In this document: in pieces, positions 46,017 through 53,611 of the stretch
Position numbering within the stretch: position 1 is the first letter of the stretch
How the letters are laid out: each line of letters begins with the position of its first letter
Source: a virus
DNA: 64,000 bases
IMG/VR virus record: IMGVR_UViG_3300025704_000010
Coordinates: 1-64,000 of that record
Direction: 5' to 3' (one strand)
The notes under the pieces: generated by a model
The model's database searches: none
Told to the model about the DNA's origin: nothing
Seen by the model: the letters and a program-made list of their open reading frames with translations, nothing else
Position numbers and translations under genes: made by a program

Positions 46017-46283
46017 ATGATAGTACAACTACCCAATGGCCGTATAATTGAGTGCTCAGTAGAGCAATACCTCTCGTTAACTGATGATGAGGTAAAAGAT
46101 CTTAATGGCTTAAGTTCAGCATACACAAAAGAAGTGGTTAATCCCTTTTATAATGCTTTCTCAGGTAAAACAGTAGTAGTAGACTATGAACTAGAGTTCA
46201 TAGATGAAAATGAACCTGCATTAGATGAGATAGAAGCATATGAAAAGCTTGATGACCCATATTTTCATTCAGATGACGTGTAG
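46017..46283 (+). CDS. Small acidic protein, unknown function
   Basis: An 88-residue protein. ATG 46017 is preferred over an upstream in-frame TTG at 46005. IVQLPNGRIIECSVEQYLSLTDDEVKDL at the start looks like a small phage anti-host or structural accessory protein. The C-terminus is acidic (DENEPALDEIEAYEK). A TATCTTTG sequence at 46000-46007 matches a Bacteroidota -7 box, but no -33 box is visible. Confidence 0.45.
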   Translation: MIVQLPNGRIIECSVEQYLSLTDDEVKDLNGLSSAYTKEVVNPFYNAFSGKTVVVDYELEFIDENEPALDEIEAYEKLDDPYFHSDDV

Positions 46284-46324
46284 TCATCACAAAATCAATT
46301 ATTAATTTTTTAAAATCAAAAAAA

Positions 46325-46942
46325 ATGCAAAGCAAAGTCAATGTATGTGCAGATGACATGGGTAATGTTATCAATCAATCAAAAAACAATTCAGAGTATG
46401 GTTATGTAAGACTGCAACAAGTTAGAGTTACATTTGGTAACAATGGCTGGGTTAAAAAGTCTAATGTATCAACGTTACTACAGGGTAAGGTAGAAGACTT
46501 ACAATCCCTAAACTTTAAAGCAGGTGATGAAATAGCTGGTAAGATTGTTATCAAAGAACAATTAGATCCATTTAATTCTAATGATCCTGAAAGAGATTAT
46601 AAATATGCAGGTGATACTGGTATAGTATGCTGTGTTGATGGTCAACCTATATATAGGAAAGCAATGTTTACAGCTGATACAACAGCTCAAGACGTGCTAA
46701 TAGCTCACACTAATGGGCAAGACATCAAAGATGCTAATGGTACTAGCAGTGCAAAATCTAATTCTATAAGTGTACCTGCAGCTAGTGTAGAAGAAGCATT
46801 TGATATTAAAACAGAAGGTTTTGATAATTCTACAGTAGATGATGTAGATGATTTAGAAGAAAGCAATGATACTGAGACAGAAGAAGTTACTGATAAAGTA
46901 GAAGAACTTGTAGAAGAAGAGGCTGAAACCTTTGAACTATAA
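46325..46942 (+). CDS. Early protein with acidic tail, unknown function
   Basis: A 205-residue protein. The N-terminal 110 residues are beta-rich (YGYVRLQQVRVTFGNNGWVKK, then LNFKAGDEIAGKIVIKEQ, and a YRKAMFTAD strand), and the C-terminal 70 are acidic and disordered-looking (EEVTDKVEELVEEEAETFEL). An acidic tail is common in single-strand DNA-binding proteins, so binding to nucleic acid or to replication proteins is possible. A strong hairpin follows at 46975. Confidence 0.5.
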   Translation: MQSKVNVCADDMGNVINQSKNNSEYGYVRLQQVRVTFGNNGWVKKSNVSTLLQGKVEDLQSLNFKAGDEIAGKIVIKEQLDPFNSNDPERDYKYAGDTGIVCCVDGQPIYRKAMFTADTTAQDVLIAHTNGQDIKDANGTSSAKSNSISVPAASVEEAFDIKTEGFDNSTVDDVDDLEESNDTETEEVTDKVEELVEEEAETFEL

Positions 46943-46974
46943 GAGTAGTTATTAATAATTTGTTTGGTTAAAAG

Positions 46975-47012
46975 GGGTTGTGTAAGTTTTTTAAGTAATT
47001 CTTATACAACCC
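46975..47012 (+). terminator. Strong 12-bp stem-loop after the 205-residue gene
   Basis: GGGTTGTGTAAG pairs with CTTATACAACCC (one G-T) around a 14-nt loop. The sequence after it is AATTAACTTTAACT with no real U-run, so it may be a weak or factor-dependent terminator. The next motif begins 13 nt later. Confidence 0.5.
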
Positions 47013-47024
47013 TAATTAACTTTA

Positions 47025-47046
47025 ACTACTCCCTTCCTCAAATATG
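47025..47046 (+). promoter_or_regulatory. 22-bp promoter-like motif before the 179-residue gene
   Basis: ACTACTCCCTTCC, TCAAA, TATG. A start at its last base gives a 39-nt leader to the ATG at 47085. Confidence 0.6.
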
Positions 47047-47084
47047 AGGACAACCTTTTACTAATCAATAACAACTAAACAATT

Positions 47085-47624
47085 ATGCTATCTCAGGAAC
47101 AATTAGAACAACTTCAACAACAACAACAACTAGACAATCTTTCCAGAAGGGAAGAACGTTACAGCTACTTTGGTATATTAGCTGAATATCAGCTTCATCC
47201 GCCATCATTAGTAAACTCTTTAAGTTACACCAAGCTAAATCCGTATCAACATTTTTTGTTTAAACGTGTACTTCATGGCCTTAAGGTTTATAAACCTGAA
47301 GAAGTTAGGAAGCTACATTGGGACAAGAAACGTAGAATAACTAAGGTTTGGAAACGTGGACAGAGAGAGATAAATGCTTGGAAGCAAACTATTTGTAATA
47401 AGCGTGTAAATGCTTATCTTAGCAATACATTCAAGCATTCTCCATTAGCACAGTATATTGCAAATATACCAGCTAGTGAAGTATTAGATGATTACACTAA
47501 CACTATGAGTTTCAAAGAGTTAGGTATGACTTATGAGGATGTAATATTAAAATTTATGTCTTTGGGATTACTCCCTAAAAACTATTTAGAACTAAAAAAT
47601 GAGCATCAAAAAAGTCTCAAATAA
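47085..47624 (+). CDS. Conserved early protein, unknown function
   Basis: A 179-residue protein. A Gln-rich start (SQEQLEQLQQQQQLDNL) is followed by a Lys/Arg/Trp-rich centre (YKPEEVRKLHWDKKRRITKVWK) and a helical C-terminus. It is followed directly by the HNH-like gene and the tRNA cluster. A basic, helical protein of this kind could bind RNA or DNA; nothing specific is recognised. Confidence 0.5.
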   Translation: MLSQEQLEQLQQQQQLDNLSRREERYSYFGILAEYQLHPPSLVNSLSYTKLNPYQHFLFKRVLHGLKVYKPEEVRKLHWDKKRRITKVWKRGQREINAWKQTICNKRVNAYLSNTFKHSPLAQYIANIPASEVLDDYTNTMSFKELGMTYEDVILKFMSLGLLPKNYLELKNEHQKSLK

Positions 47625-47625
47625 A

Positions 47626-47868
47626 ATGTCTAAACTGAATACTGCCTATTCTAAAAAGCGTAGGCAGTATTTAACAGACAAACCAATGTGTCATGCAAAG
47701 ATCCATAAGTGTTCTTTGCAGGCTACTGATGTACATCATAAACATGGACGTGGCGTATACTACTTGGATACATCTACATGGTTACCAGTTTGCAGAAACT
47801 GTCACATGTGGATAGAAGAACACCCAGCTGAAGCCTATGAATTAGGTTTCTCAGGCTCAAGATCATAA
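47626..47868 (+). CDS. HNH-type nuclease-like small protein
   Basis: An 80-residue protein; ATG 47626 lies one base after the previous stop and is preferred to an in-frame ATG nine codons upstream. CHAKIHKC, VHHKHGRG and CRNCHMW match the zinc/His pattern of HNH endonucleases (two CxxC-like pairs around an HH pair). It may be a truncated nicking enzyme, a homing remnant, or a DNA-binding zinc protein. It lies just before the tRNA genes. Confidence 0.6.
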   Translation: MSKLNTAYSKKRRQYLTDKPMCHAKIHKCSLQATDVHHKHGRGVYYLDTSTWLPVCRNCHMWIEEHPAEAYELGFSGSRS

Positions 47869-47874
47869 CTTTAT

Positions 47875-47951
47875 GGTCCTATAGCTCAACTGGATAGAGC
47901 AACAGCCTTCTAAGCTGTAGGTTCTAGGTTCAAATCCTAGTGGGATCACCA
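47875..47951 (+). tRNA. tRNA-Arg (anticodon UCU)
   Basis: Cloverleaf with acceptor GGTCCTA/TGGGATC, D arm AGCTCAACTGGATAGAGC, anticodon arm CAGC-CTTCTAA-GCTG and T arm CTAGGTTCAAATCCTAG, ending in an encoded ACCA. It reads AGA, which is used heavily in the phage genes. Confidence 0.95.
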
Positions 47952-48040
47952 GGCCGGATGATGGAATTGGTAGACATGACAGACTTAAAATCTGTTGAAC
48001 TGGATAGTTCGTGTGGGTTCAAGTCCCACTCCGGCTACCA
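47952..48040 (+). tRNA. tRNA-Leu (anticodon UAA)
   Basis: It starts at the base after the tRNA-Arg CCA. Acceptor GGCCGGA/TCCGGCT, anticodon arm CAGA-CTTAAAA-TCTG, long variable arm, T arm GTGGGTTCAAGTCCCAC and encoded ACCA. It reads TTA, the commonest Leu codon here. Confidence 0.95.
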
Positions 48041-48114
48041 GGACTCTTAGCTCAGTTGGTCAGAGCACTCCGCTCATAACGGATAGGTCATAGGTTCAAG
48101 TCCTATAGGGTCCA
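48041..48114 (+). tRNA. tRNA with CAU anticodon (Met, or Ile if modified)
   Basis: It starts at the base after tRNA-Leu. Acceptor GGACTCT/AGGGTCC, D arm with AGCTCAGTTGGTCAGAGC, anticodon arm TCCG-CTCATAA-CGGA, and T arm. After the discriminator A come CC and T, so the CCA end is not fully encoded. The CAU anticodon could be elongator Met or, after lysidine modification, Ile (AUA). Confidence 0.9.
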
Positions 48115-48130
48115 CCTTAAATGTAACATT

Positions 48131-48226
48131 ATGAAAAACAAATTAATTAGAATACTAACCTGGACATTAGTTCTGGCAACAACAATTATTATATGGCAAA
48201 AAATATTCAGTTGGATTACTCTGTAA
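48131..48226 (+). CDS. Possible 31-residue membrane peptide
   Basis: A short frame between the tRNAs and the helicase gene that overlaps the helicase start. It begins MKNKLIRILTW and continues with a hydrophobic stretch (TLVLATTIIIW), enough for one membrane segment. It could be a real micro-protein or a leader peptide. Confidence 0.35.
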   Translation: MKNKLIRILTWTLVLATTIIIWQKIFSWITL

Positions 48227-49323
48227 ATAATAGACATGTAGTTCAACTAGAAGCATTAAATATAGCAGCTCAGCATAAAAGATGTGGTCTGGGCATTTCT
48301 ATGGGTGTTGGTAAAACACGTATAGCTATACAACACCTTCAAAGGAACTTTAATCCTTTTGTACAGGCTTTAGTAGTAATACCTAAACATTCAGTATCTC
48401 AATCATGGATAGATGAATTAGGTAAGATGAAAGTTGAAAAGTTAGTTAAGCATATAACGTTTACTACTTATCTATCATTAAAAAAACACAATCCAAATGA
48501 CTATGATATAGTTTATTTAGATGAGTGTCACTCATTACTACCAGGTCATGAAATATTCTTATCACAGTTTCAAGGTAAAATATTAGGTTTAACAGGTACA
48601 CCACCAAGAGATAAGAAGTCTGTAAAAGGCATGCTTGTAAACAAGTATTGTCCAATCAGATATACCTTTGATGTAGATGATGCAACAGAAAGTAATATAC
48701 TTAATGATTATAAGATAATTATACATGAGTTAGAGCTATCTGGTTTGCCTACATTGAAAAAGAAAAATAAAAATGGTGGGCACTGGTTTACTAATGAGAA
48801 GAAAGATTATGATTATTGTAATGGTAGAGTGGCAGAGGCACAGTCTCCTAAACAAATGCAATTTGCAAGGATCATGAGAATGAGAGCTTTGATGGATTAT
48901 CCAACTAAAGAATCATATGTAAAATCTATGGTTAAGAATATAGAGGATAAGTGTATAGTATTTGCTAATACACAAAAGCAGGCAGACCGTATCAGTAAGC
49001 ATAGTTATCATTCAGGTAACCCTAAGTCAGAAGAAAATTTAGAATTATTTTCAGATGGAAGGATACACACTCTATCATGTGTGTTACAGTTATCAGAAGG
49101 TGTTACAATACCAAGGTTAAAACAAGGTATTATTATGCATGCATATGGTAATGAAAAGAAAACAGCACAAAGGATAGGTAGATTACTTAGATTAAATCCA
49201 ACTGAGACAGCAATATGTCATATATTGTGTTACAAAAATACTCAAGATGTAAACTGGGTGTCATCTGCACTTAAATCCTTTGATCAATCTAAAATTAAAC
49301 GTTATAACCCTTTAAACAGATAA
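48193..49323 (+). CDS. SF2 helicase (DEAD/SNF2-like)
   Basis: A 376-residue protein. Motif I GISMGVGKTR (near residue 34), DECH motif II (near 110), TGTP motif III (near 135), and the C-terminal core (CIVFANTQKQADRI, then AQRIGRLLRLNPTE as motif VI) make a compact ATP-dependent SF2 translocase. It opens the DNA-metabolism block directly after the tRNA genes. crAss-like phages carry a comparable SNF2-type helicase. Confidence 0.85.
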   Translation: MAKNIQLDYSVNNRHVVQLEALNIAAQHKRCGLGISMGVGKTRIAIQHLQRNFNPFVQALVVIPKHSVSQSWIDELGKMKVEKLVKHITFTTYLSLKKHNPNDYDIVYLDECHSLLPGHEIFLSQFQGKILGLTGTPPRDKKSVKGMLVNKYCPIRYTFDVDDATESNILNDYKIIIHELELSGLPTLKKKNKNGGHWFTNEKKDYDYCNGRVAEAQSPKQMQFARIMRMRALMDYPTKESYVKSMVKNIEDKCIVFANTQKQADRISKHSYHSGNPKSEENLELFSDGRIHTLSCVLQLSEGVTIPRLKQGIIMHAYGNEKKTAQRIGRLLRLNPTETAICHILCYKNTQDVNWVSSALKSFDQSKIKRYNPLNR

Positions 49324-49327
49324 AATT

Positions 49328-49567
49328 ATGGGAAGAATGAAAGAGCTCTTTATTGAGCAACAAGAAGAATTAGAGTACCGTGGTACGCATGATGCAATGA
49401 TACACGGACTATCAAGAAAAGCAATTGAAGAGTATATAGATACCCATGATGAAACTCCATGCCCAAACTGTGGTGACCCAGCATTAATCAGAAATGAATC
49501 TAATGCTAAGTGCACAGAGTGTGCTCAGGAGTTTGTTTATGTTGGAGATGCCTTAAGATTTTTGTGA
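49328..49567 (+). CDS. Small zinc-ribbon protein
   Basis: A 79-residue protein with CPNCG and CTEC (near residues 47-66), forming a rubredoxin-type knuckle pair. The N-terminal half is helical and acidic. It overlaps the next gene's start by one base (TGATG). Probably an accessory to a nucleic-acid enzyme. Confidence 0.55.
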   Translation: MGRMKELFIEQQEELEYRGTHDAMIHGLSRKAIEEYIDTHDETPCPNCGDPALIRNESNAKCTECAQEFVYVGDALRFL

Positions 49568-49815
49568 TGAGTGAAATAGATTTAATAACAGACTCAGGAG
49601 AAACTGTATGTATACAGTATTCTTATGATCCAGGAGAACCAGACCAATGGTATGATTCTAATGGAGATCCAGGTACGCCAGGTTATGGACCAAGTGTTGA
49701 AGTACATCACGTATGGTATATTACTAAAGATAGAGTGGGTAACCTTGTATCTGTAGACGTGCAAGATTTATTAGAAGAAGACTTTGAAGAAAGAATATTA
49801 GAAACACATGAATAA
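49567..49815 (+). CDS. Small acidic protein, unknown function
   Basis: An 82-residue protein; the ATG at 49567 is chosen over an in-frame ATG 19 codons upstream because it couples with the stop of the zinc-ribbon gene. Beta-rich and acidic (SYDPGEPDQWYDSNGDPGTPG, then VEVHHVWYITKDRVG). Confidence 0.5.
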   Translation: MSEIDLITDSGETVCIQYSYDPGEPDQWYDSNGDPGTPGYGPSVEVHHVWYITKDRVGNLVSVDVQDLLEEDFEERILETHE

Positions 49816-49948
49816 TATAATTATAAAGGATATAATTAATCTATTAGATAATGTAGATACTTTACCAGGTTCCTCAAGAAGGAACTTGGAAGTAGCTATT
49901 GAGATATTAGAAGCACAACTAAAAAAAAATACAAATGAAAGATCTTAA
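49808..49948 (+). CDS. 46-residue helical protein, unknown function
   Basis: A short frame that overlaps the preceding gene by 8 nt and the next by 14 nt. Helical (KDIINLLDNVDTLPGSSRRNLE, then AIEILEAQLKKN). The nested overlaps on both sides suggest it is translated as part of the operon. Confidence 0.5.
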   Translation: MNNIIIKDIINLLDNVDTLPGSSRRNLEVAIEILEAQLKKNTNERS

Positions 49949-50090
49949 AAAAATACATGATGGATTAAAGCATCATAACCAAGGTAGAACACGTGAAAAG
50001 ATGGAACAAACCTACAAAATTATAGAATATGTAGCCTGGATGTTTGTTATAGGTATTGCAGTACTAATTGTACATAACTTAATAAAATGA
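49935..50090 (+). CDS. 51-residue single-pass membrane protein
   Basis: A short frame with a charged N-terminal half (MKDLKKIHDGLKHHNQGRTRE) and one hydrophobic segment (residues 33-47). It overlaps the next gene by the 4 bases ATGA, a normal coupling. Possibly an inner-membrane anchor or host-interaction protein. Confidence 0.5.
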   Translation: MKDLKKIHDGLKHHNQGRTREKMEQTYKIIEYVAWMFVIGIAVLIVHNLIK

Positions 50091-50470
50091 AAGATCAGTT
50101 ATTTATAGAAGGTACAGTAAAAGATGGAAAGTTACATTTTCCTATAAAAGCATTCAAGAATAAATATGAAGGCTTCTTCAAGGACCATAAGGATGGTGCA
50201 AGAGTAGAGATATTTATTGGTATACAAGATGGTAAAGGTAGTAATCCACAGTTAGCTAGAGTACACGCAATGATACGTGAGATAGCAAATGAACTTGGTT
50301 ATACCTTTGAAGAGGTAAAGTTACAAGTAAAAAGAAAAGCAGGCTTATGCTTTATGAAAAACAATAAAGAATATTGTAAATCATTTGCTAAGTGTGATAA
50401 AGAAGAATTGAATCTTGCTATACAAGCAGCTTTAGAAATAGGTGACTTTGCAGGTATGCAATTAAGATGA
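50087..50470 (+). CDS. Putative NinB-like recombination accessory protein
   Basis: A 127-residue protein. The pattern KLHFPIKAFKNKYEGFF, then ARVEIFIGIQDGKG and LARVHAMIREIANELGYTFEEVK, resembles the general layout of NinB/YbcN-like proteins that work with recombination enzymes. It lies in the DNA-metabolism operon. The match is weak; treat it as a hypothesis. Confidence 0.4.
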   Translation: MKDQLFIEGTVKDGKLHFPIKAFKNKYEGFFKDHKDGARVEIFIGIQDGKGSNPQLARVHAMIREIANELGYTFEEVKLQVKRKAGLCFMKNNKEYCKSFAKCDKEELNLAIQAALEIGDFAGMQLR

Positions 50471-50884
50471 TTTCATTTCATCTAGCTTAACAGCTAATTT
50501 TTGTAGCATCTCCGTTGGGTTGTTAGTCTCTTCTTTAAGATCAGACACAACTTTAGCAAAGTCATTTTCAGTTACTTTAAGGTCTTCATACTGTTCAAGC
50601 CCTTGCTCTTTTGCAAAAGCCTTGAATATATTAATGATAGAATATAAAGTATATAGTTCACTCTCAATTGGAGTAAACTGTCTATTTTTGAGCTTGGCTT
50701 TTTCAGGCTCCATAATTGTTTCATTGAAGTCTTGTATAAGTATACCAAATTTGCTAGCATCTGGATAGAATTCAAGAAGGTATCTACCATATATTGCTTG
50801 TAGTCCTGAGATAAAAGCAGGATTAATATCTGCTACTAAGTTTTTAGTAGTATCATAAGTGATGAATTGTTTTTTATCTGACAT
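50462..50884 (-). CDS. Lone minus-strand gene in the plus block, unknown function
   Basis: A 140-residue helical protein (NPAFISGLQAIYGRYLLEFY, then ELYTLYSIINIFKAFAKEQ), acidic overall. It ends 9 nt into the preceding gene, tail to tail, and lies head to head with the UDG gene across 44 bp. The opposed strand means a promoter of its own, and its transcript would be antisense to readthrough from the early operon. Confidence 0.55.
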   Translation of the reverse strand: MSDKKQFITYDTTKNLVADINPAFISGLQAIYGRYLLEFYPDASKFGILIQDFNETIMEPEKAKLKNRQFTPIESELYTLYSIINIFKAFAKEQGLEQYEDLKVTENDFAKVVSDLKEETNNPTEMLQKLAVKLDEMKSS

Positions 50885-50928
50885 AGTAACTGTATTAATT
50901 AATCAAAGATACAAAAAAGAAATAGAAT

Positions 50929-51618
50929 ATGAATAATAACTTAATAGAAATTGACATAGAACAATTAAGAAATGATGTCAATAATAAATTAGAAGATTCA
51001 GGATGGGCACCTATGCTCTCACCATTTATAAATGGACTTGAGTTTGATATGATCATGAATAAACTAGTAGAATGTGTAAATGCAGAGAAAAGATTTACAC
51101 CAAGATTTAAAGATATATTTAATGCATTCTTAGAATGTCCATATGATGAACTTAAATGTATAATCATAGGGCAAGATCCATATCCTCAGCTTGGAGTTGC
51201 AGATGGTATAGCTTTTAGCTGTAGCAGAAAAGGTAAAGCAGAAAAGTCTTTACAATACATAAACAAAGCAATTGGTACAGACCACACTGATCTAAGGTGT
51301 TGGGCTAACCAGGGTGTATTATTAATTAATACAGCTTTTACAGTAGAGATAAATTCTATAGGGTCACATTATTCTATATGGAAACCATTTACAGAATACT
51401 TGTTTGAAAATATAAATAGACACAATAAACAAGTACCATCTATATTAATGGGTAAGAAAGCAGAAGCATGGCAACTACTATTAGATAGACAAAAAATATT
51501 TAAGGTAGCACACCCGGCATCAGCTGCATATAGAGGTGGTGAATGGGACTGTAAAGATGTCTTTAACAAAGTTAATACAGAACTAGAAAATCAAGATAAA
51601 CCTTGCATAGATTGGTAA
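50929..51618 (+). CDS. ung: Uracil-DNA glycosylase
   Basis: A 229-residue protein with the family 1 signatures: GQDPYPQ (near residue 81, water-activating Asp), AFSCS, LLINTAFTV and the closing AHPASAAYRGG (near 194, catalytic His). It excises uracil from DNA. UDG is a recurrent gene of crAss-like phages. Its start follows a short divergent gap with the minus-strand gene. Confidence 0.9.
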   Translation: MNNNLIEIDIEQLRNDVNNKLEDSGWAPMLSPFINGLEFDMIMNKLVECVNAEKRFTPRFKDIFNAFLECPYDELKCIIIGQDPYPQLGVADGIAFSCSRKGKAEKSLQYINKAIGTDHTDLRCWANQGVLLINTAFTVEINSIGSHYSIWKPFTEYLFENINRHNKQVPSILMGKKAEAWQLLLDRQKIFKVAHPASAAYRGGEWDCKDVFNKVNTELENQDKPCIDW

Positions 51619-51633
51619 ATTTTACTATCTTTG
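51603..51633 (+). promoter_or_regulatory. Bacteroidota-type promoter before the DnaA-like gene
   Basis: TTG at 51603-51605 and TATCTTTG at 51626-51633 are 20 bp apart, matching the host -33 (TTTG) and -7 (TAnnTTTG) boxes. It would drive the replication operon starting at 51656 with the host RNA polymerase. Confidence 0.5.
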
Positions 51634-51655
51634 ATAACCTTTAATTATAATATAA

Positions 51656-52171
51656 ATGTCTGATAATCAAGAACTTAACCAGAAGAAACAAATTTCAGAA
51701 TTTAAGAAGTCTTTTTATTTAAGTCATGGGATTAAATTGTATATTTACACCCCTCAAGATCAAAACAAAAAGATCCCATTAGGTATATTTCATGACAGTG
51801 CTTTACTTGCATTACATGAAAATCATCCTAAGTTTCAGAGTATCAAAACTCTACAACACAGGACTAGATTGAGGGAGTTTCTTGTATACGTTCAAGTTAT
51901 GTCATACTTGGCTCATAAAGAAGGGCATACTAAAACAAGTATAGGTAGATTTTTAAAACGCAATCATGCAACCATCATTAATTCATGTAAAATGATTGAG
52001 AATGGATTTTTTACTAATGATGAATCTGTAATGAATGCATATAATAACACTTTAATAAAAATAAAAGAATATGTGGGAACTATTTCAGAAAATACTGATG
52101 ATGAAGATAACACCAAACCAAGCCCTAATACTGTTTGGGATGAAGCAAGGCGTATCCTTACCAAATGTTAA
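51656..52171 (+). CDS. DnaA domain IV-like DNA-binding protein (replication initiator candidate)
   Basis: A 171-residue protein. LREFLVYVQVMSYLAHKEGHTKTSIGRFLKRNHATIINSCKMIENG holds the helix-turn-helix of DnaA domain IV, including the RNHATIINS match to the DnaA signature (DHTTV-type). The AAA+ domain of DnaA is absent, so only the DNA-binding part is kept. It lies directly before the helicase-loader-like and helicase genes, which suits an origin-binding initiator. Confidence 0.65.
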   Translation: MSDNQELNQKKQISEFKKSFYLSHGIKLYIYTPQDQNKKIPLGIFHDSALLALHENHPKFQSIKTLQHRTRLREFLVYVQVMSYLAHKEGHTKTSIGRFLKRNHATIINSCKMIENGFFTNDESVMNAYNNTLIKIKEYVGTISENTDDEDNTKPSPNTVWDEARRILTKC

Positions 52172-52661
52172 GTCTGAAGATAAAGAAAAGTTAATTGAAA
52201 AAGGTTTATTAATAAAAGAAGAAAACCAATATAAAATGACTGCTGAAGCTAAAGCATTTTGTGCTAGGCTTGATAACTATTTTGTTAAAGCAAAGAAAAA
52301 AACTGATATACAACTCATGGGTAAGGACTTTAATGATAAGATCCACACATACAGAGAGATATTTCCAGCAAGGAAACTACCAAGCGGTAAGCCAGCTAGA
52401 AATAATATCAAAGCTTTAGGAGAAAACTTTAGATGGTTTTTTGAAACATATGACTATGGTTGGGATGAGATAATCAAAGCAACTAAGATGTATGTCAATG
52501 AATATAGAGATACAGAATATATGTATATGCAGACAAGTCAATACTTTATATCAAAGCAAGACAAGCATAGGGTTAAACACTCTACATTAGCTGACTATTG
52601 TGATATGATTATTGATGGGGTAGAAACAGAAAAAGAACACTTTAAAGAAAACGTTGTATGA
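52101..52661 (+). CDS. Conserved replication-operon protein (helicase-loader or initiator candidate)
   Basis: A protein of about 186 residues; the ATG at 52101 is one of three candidate starts (52071, 52101, 52140) and overlaps the upstream gene by 71 nt. KITPNQALILFGMKQ suits a winged-helix start. The rest is helical and aromatic (RNNIKALGENFRWFFETYDY, then a MYMQTSQYFISKQDKHR stretch). It overlaps the DnaB-like gene by 4 nt, so a loader or initiation role is plausible. Confidence 0.5.
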   Translation: MKITPNQALILFGMKQGVSLPNVKSEDKEKLIEKGLLIKEENQYKMTAEAKAFCARLDNYFVKAKKKTDIQLMGKDFNDKIHTYREIFPARKLPSGKPARNNIKALGENFRWFFETYDYGWDEIIKATKMYVNEYRDTEYMYMQTSQYFISKQDKHRVKHSTLADYCDMIIDGVETEKEHFKENVV

Positions 52662-53611
52662 AAAATAAACCATCATGGATTGGGCAATATGCTGCATTTA
52701 ATGATGCACTTAAATATATGTATGCTAGGTCAACAGGAGAAGAGAAATCAATCTATACTCCGTGGCCTAAGTTTAATGATGCTGCCACTGATGGTATAGA
52801 ATGGAATACTTTGACAGTAATTGGTGGTAGACCTGGTTCAGGTAAGACACTGATTAAGGATCAAATCATTAGAGAATCATTTGCTTTAAATCCAAATGAT
52901 AAGTTTAGAGTATTAGAATTTCAGTTTGAGATGGTAGGCAGAACCTCAGCTATCAGAGAATTTAGTTCTATAACTGGTAAAACATACAAAGAATTATGTA
53001 GTGCAGGATCAATATTAAATACAGATACATTAAATAAATGCCATTTATATGCTAAAGAAAGAGTAAAGCACCCGGTTGATATAATTAGTACACCTATGAC
53101 TGTTAATCAGATGCGTGAGCAAATTGATCAGTATATGACACAGCATAAAGGAGTAAATACAATGATAACACTTGATCATACAATGTTAGTCAAGAGAGCA
53201 CCATACCAGAATAACACATTAGATATGTTATTTGAGTTAGGTGAATTCTTTACACAGTGTAAAAGAGATTATCCTTGTTTGTTTATTGCTTTATCACAAC
53301 TAAATAGAAACATAGATAATCCGGACAGGGCTATAGATGGTAAGTATGGTAACTATATACTTGAGTCAGATATATTTGGCTCAGATGCAATGCTACAGCA
53401 TGCAGATATGTTAATAGGTATCAACCGCCCAGCTAAACAAAAGATTAGATATTATGGACCAGATAGATATATAATAGAAAATGATAGAACATTGGTTTTA
53501 CATTTTCTTAAAGCAAGAAATGGTGATGCACGTATGTCATTTTTCAAAGCTAAGTTTGAACAAATGCAAATAGAAGAAATGGCAACACCTCAACAACAAG
53601 AACGCAGATGA
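52658..53611 (+). CDS. Replicative DnaB-type helicase
   Basis: A 317-residue protein with GGRPGSGKT (Walker A, residues 55-63), the DnaB pattern EFQFEMVGRTSAIREF (near 88), the LDHTML Walker B region (near 171), SQLNR (near 213) and a final arginine-rich motif. Only the RecA-like motor domain is present; the N-terminal domain of host DnaB is missing. It overlaps both neighbours by 4 nt. Confidence 0.85.
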   Translation: MKNKPSWIGQYAAFNDALKYMYARSTGEEKSIYTPWPKFNDAATDGIEWNTLTVIGGRPGSGKTLIKDQIIRESFALNPNDKFRVLEFQFEMVGRTSAIREFSSITGKTYKELCSAGSILNTDTLNKCHLYAKERVKHPVDIISTPMTVNQMREQIDQYMTQHKGVNTMITLDHTMLVKRAPYQNNTLDMLFELGEFFTQCKRDYPCLFIALSQLNRNIDNPDRAIDGKYGNYILESDIFGSDAMLQHADMLIGINRPAKQKIRYYGPDRYIIENDRTLVLHFLKARNGDARMSFFKAKFEQMQIEEMATPQQQERR

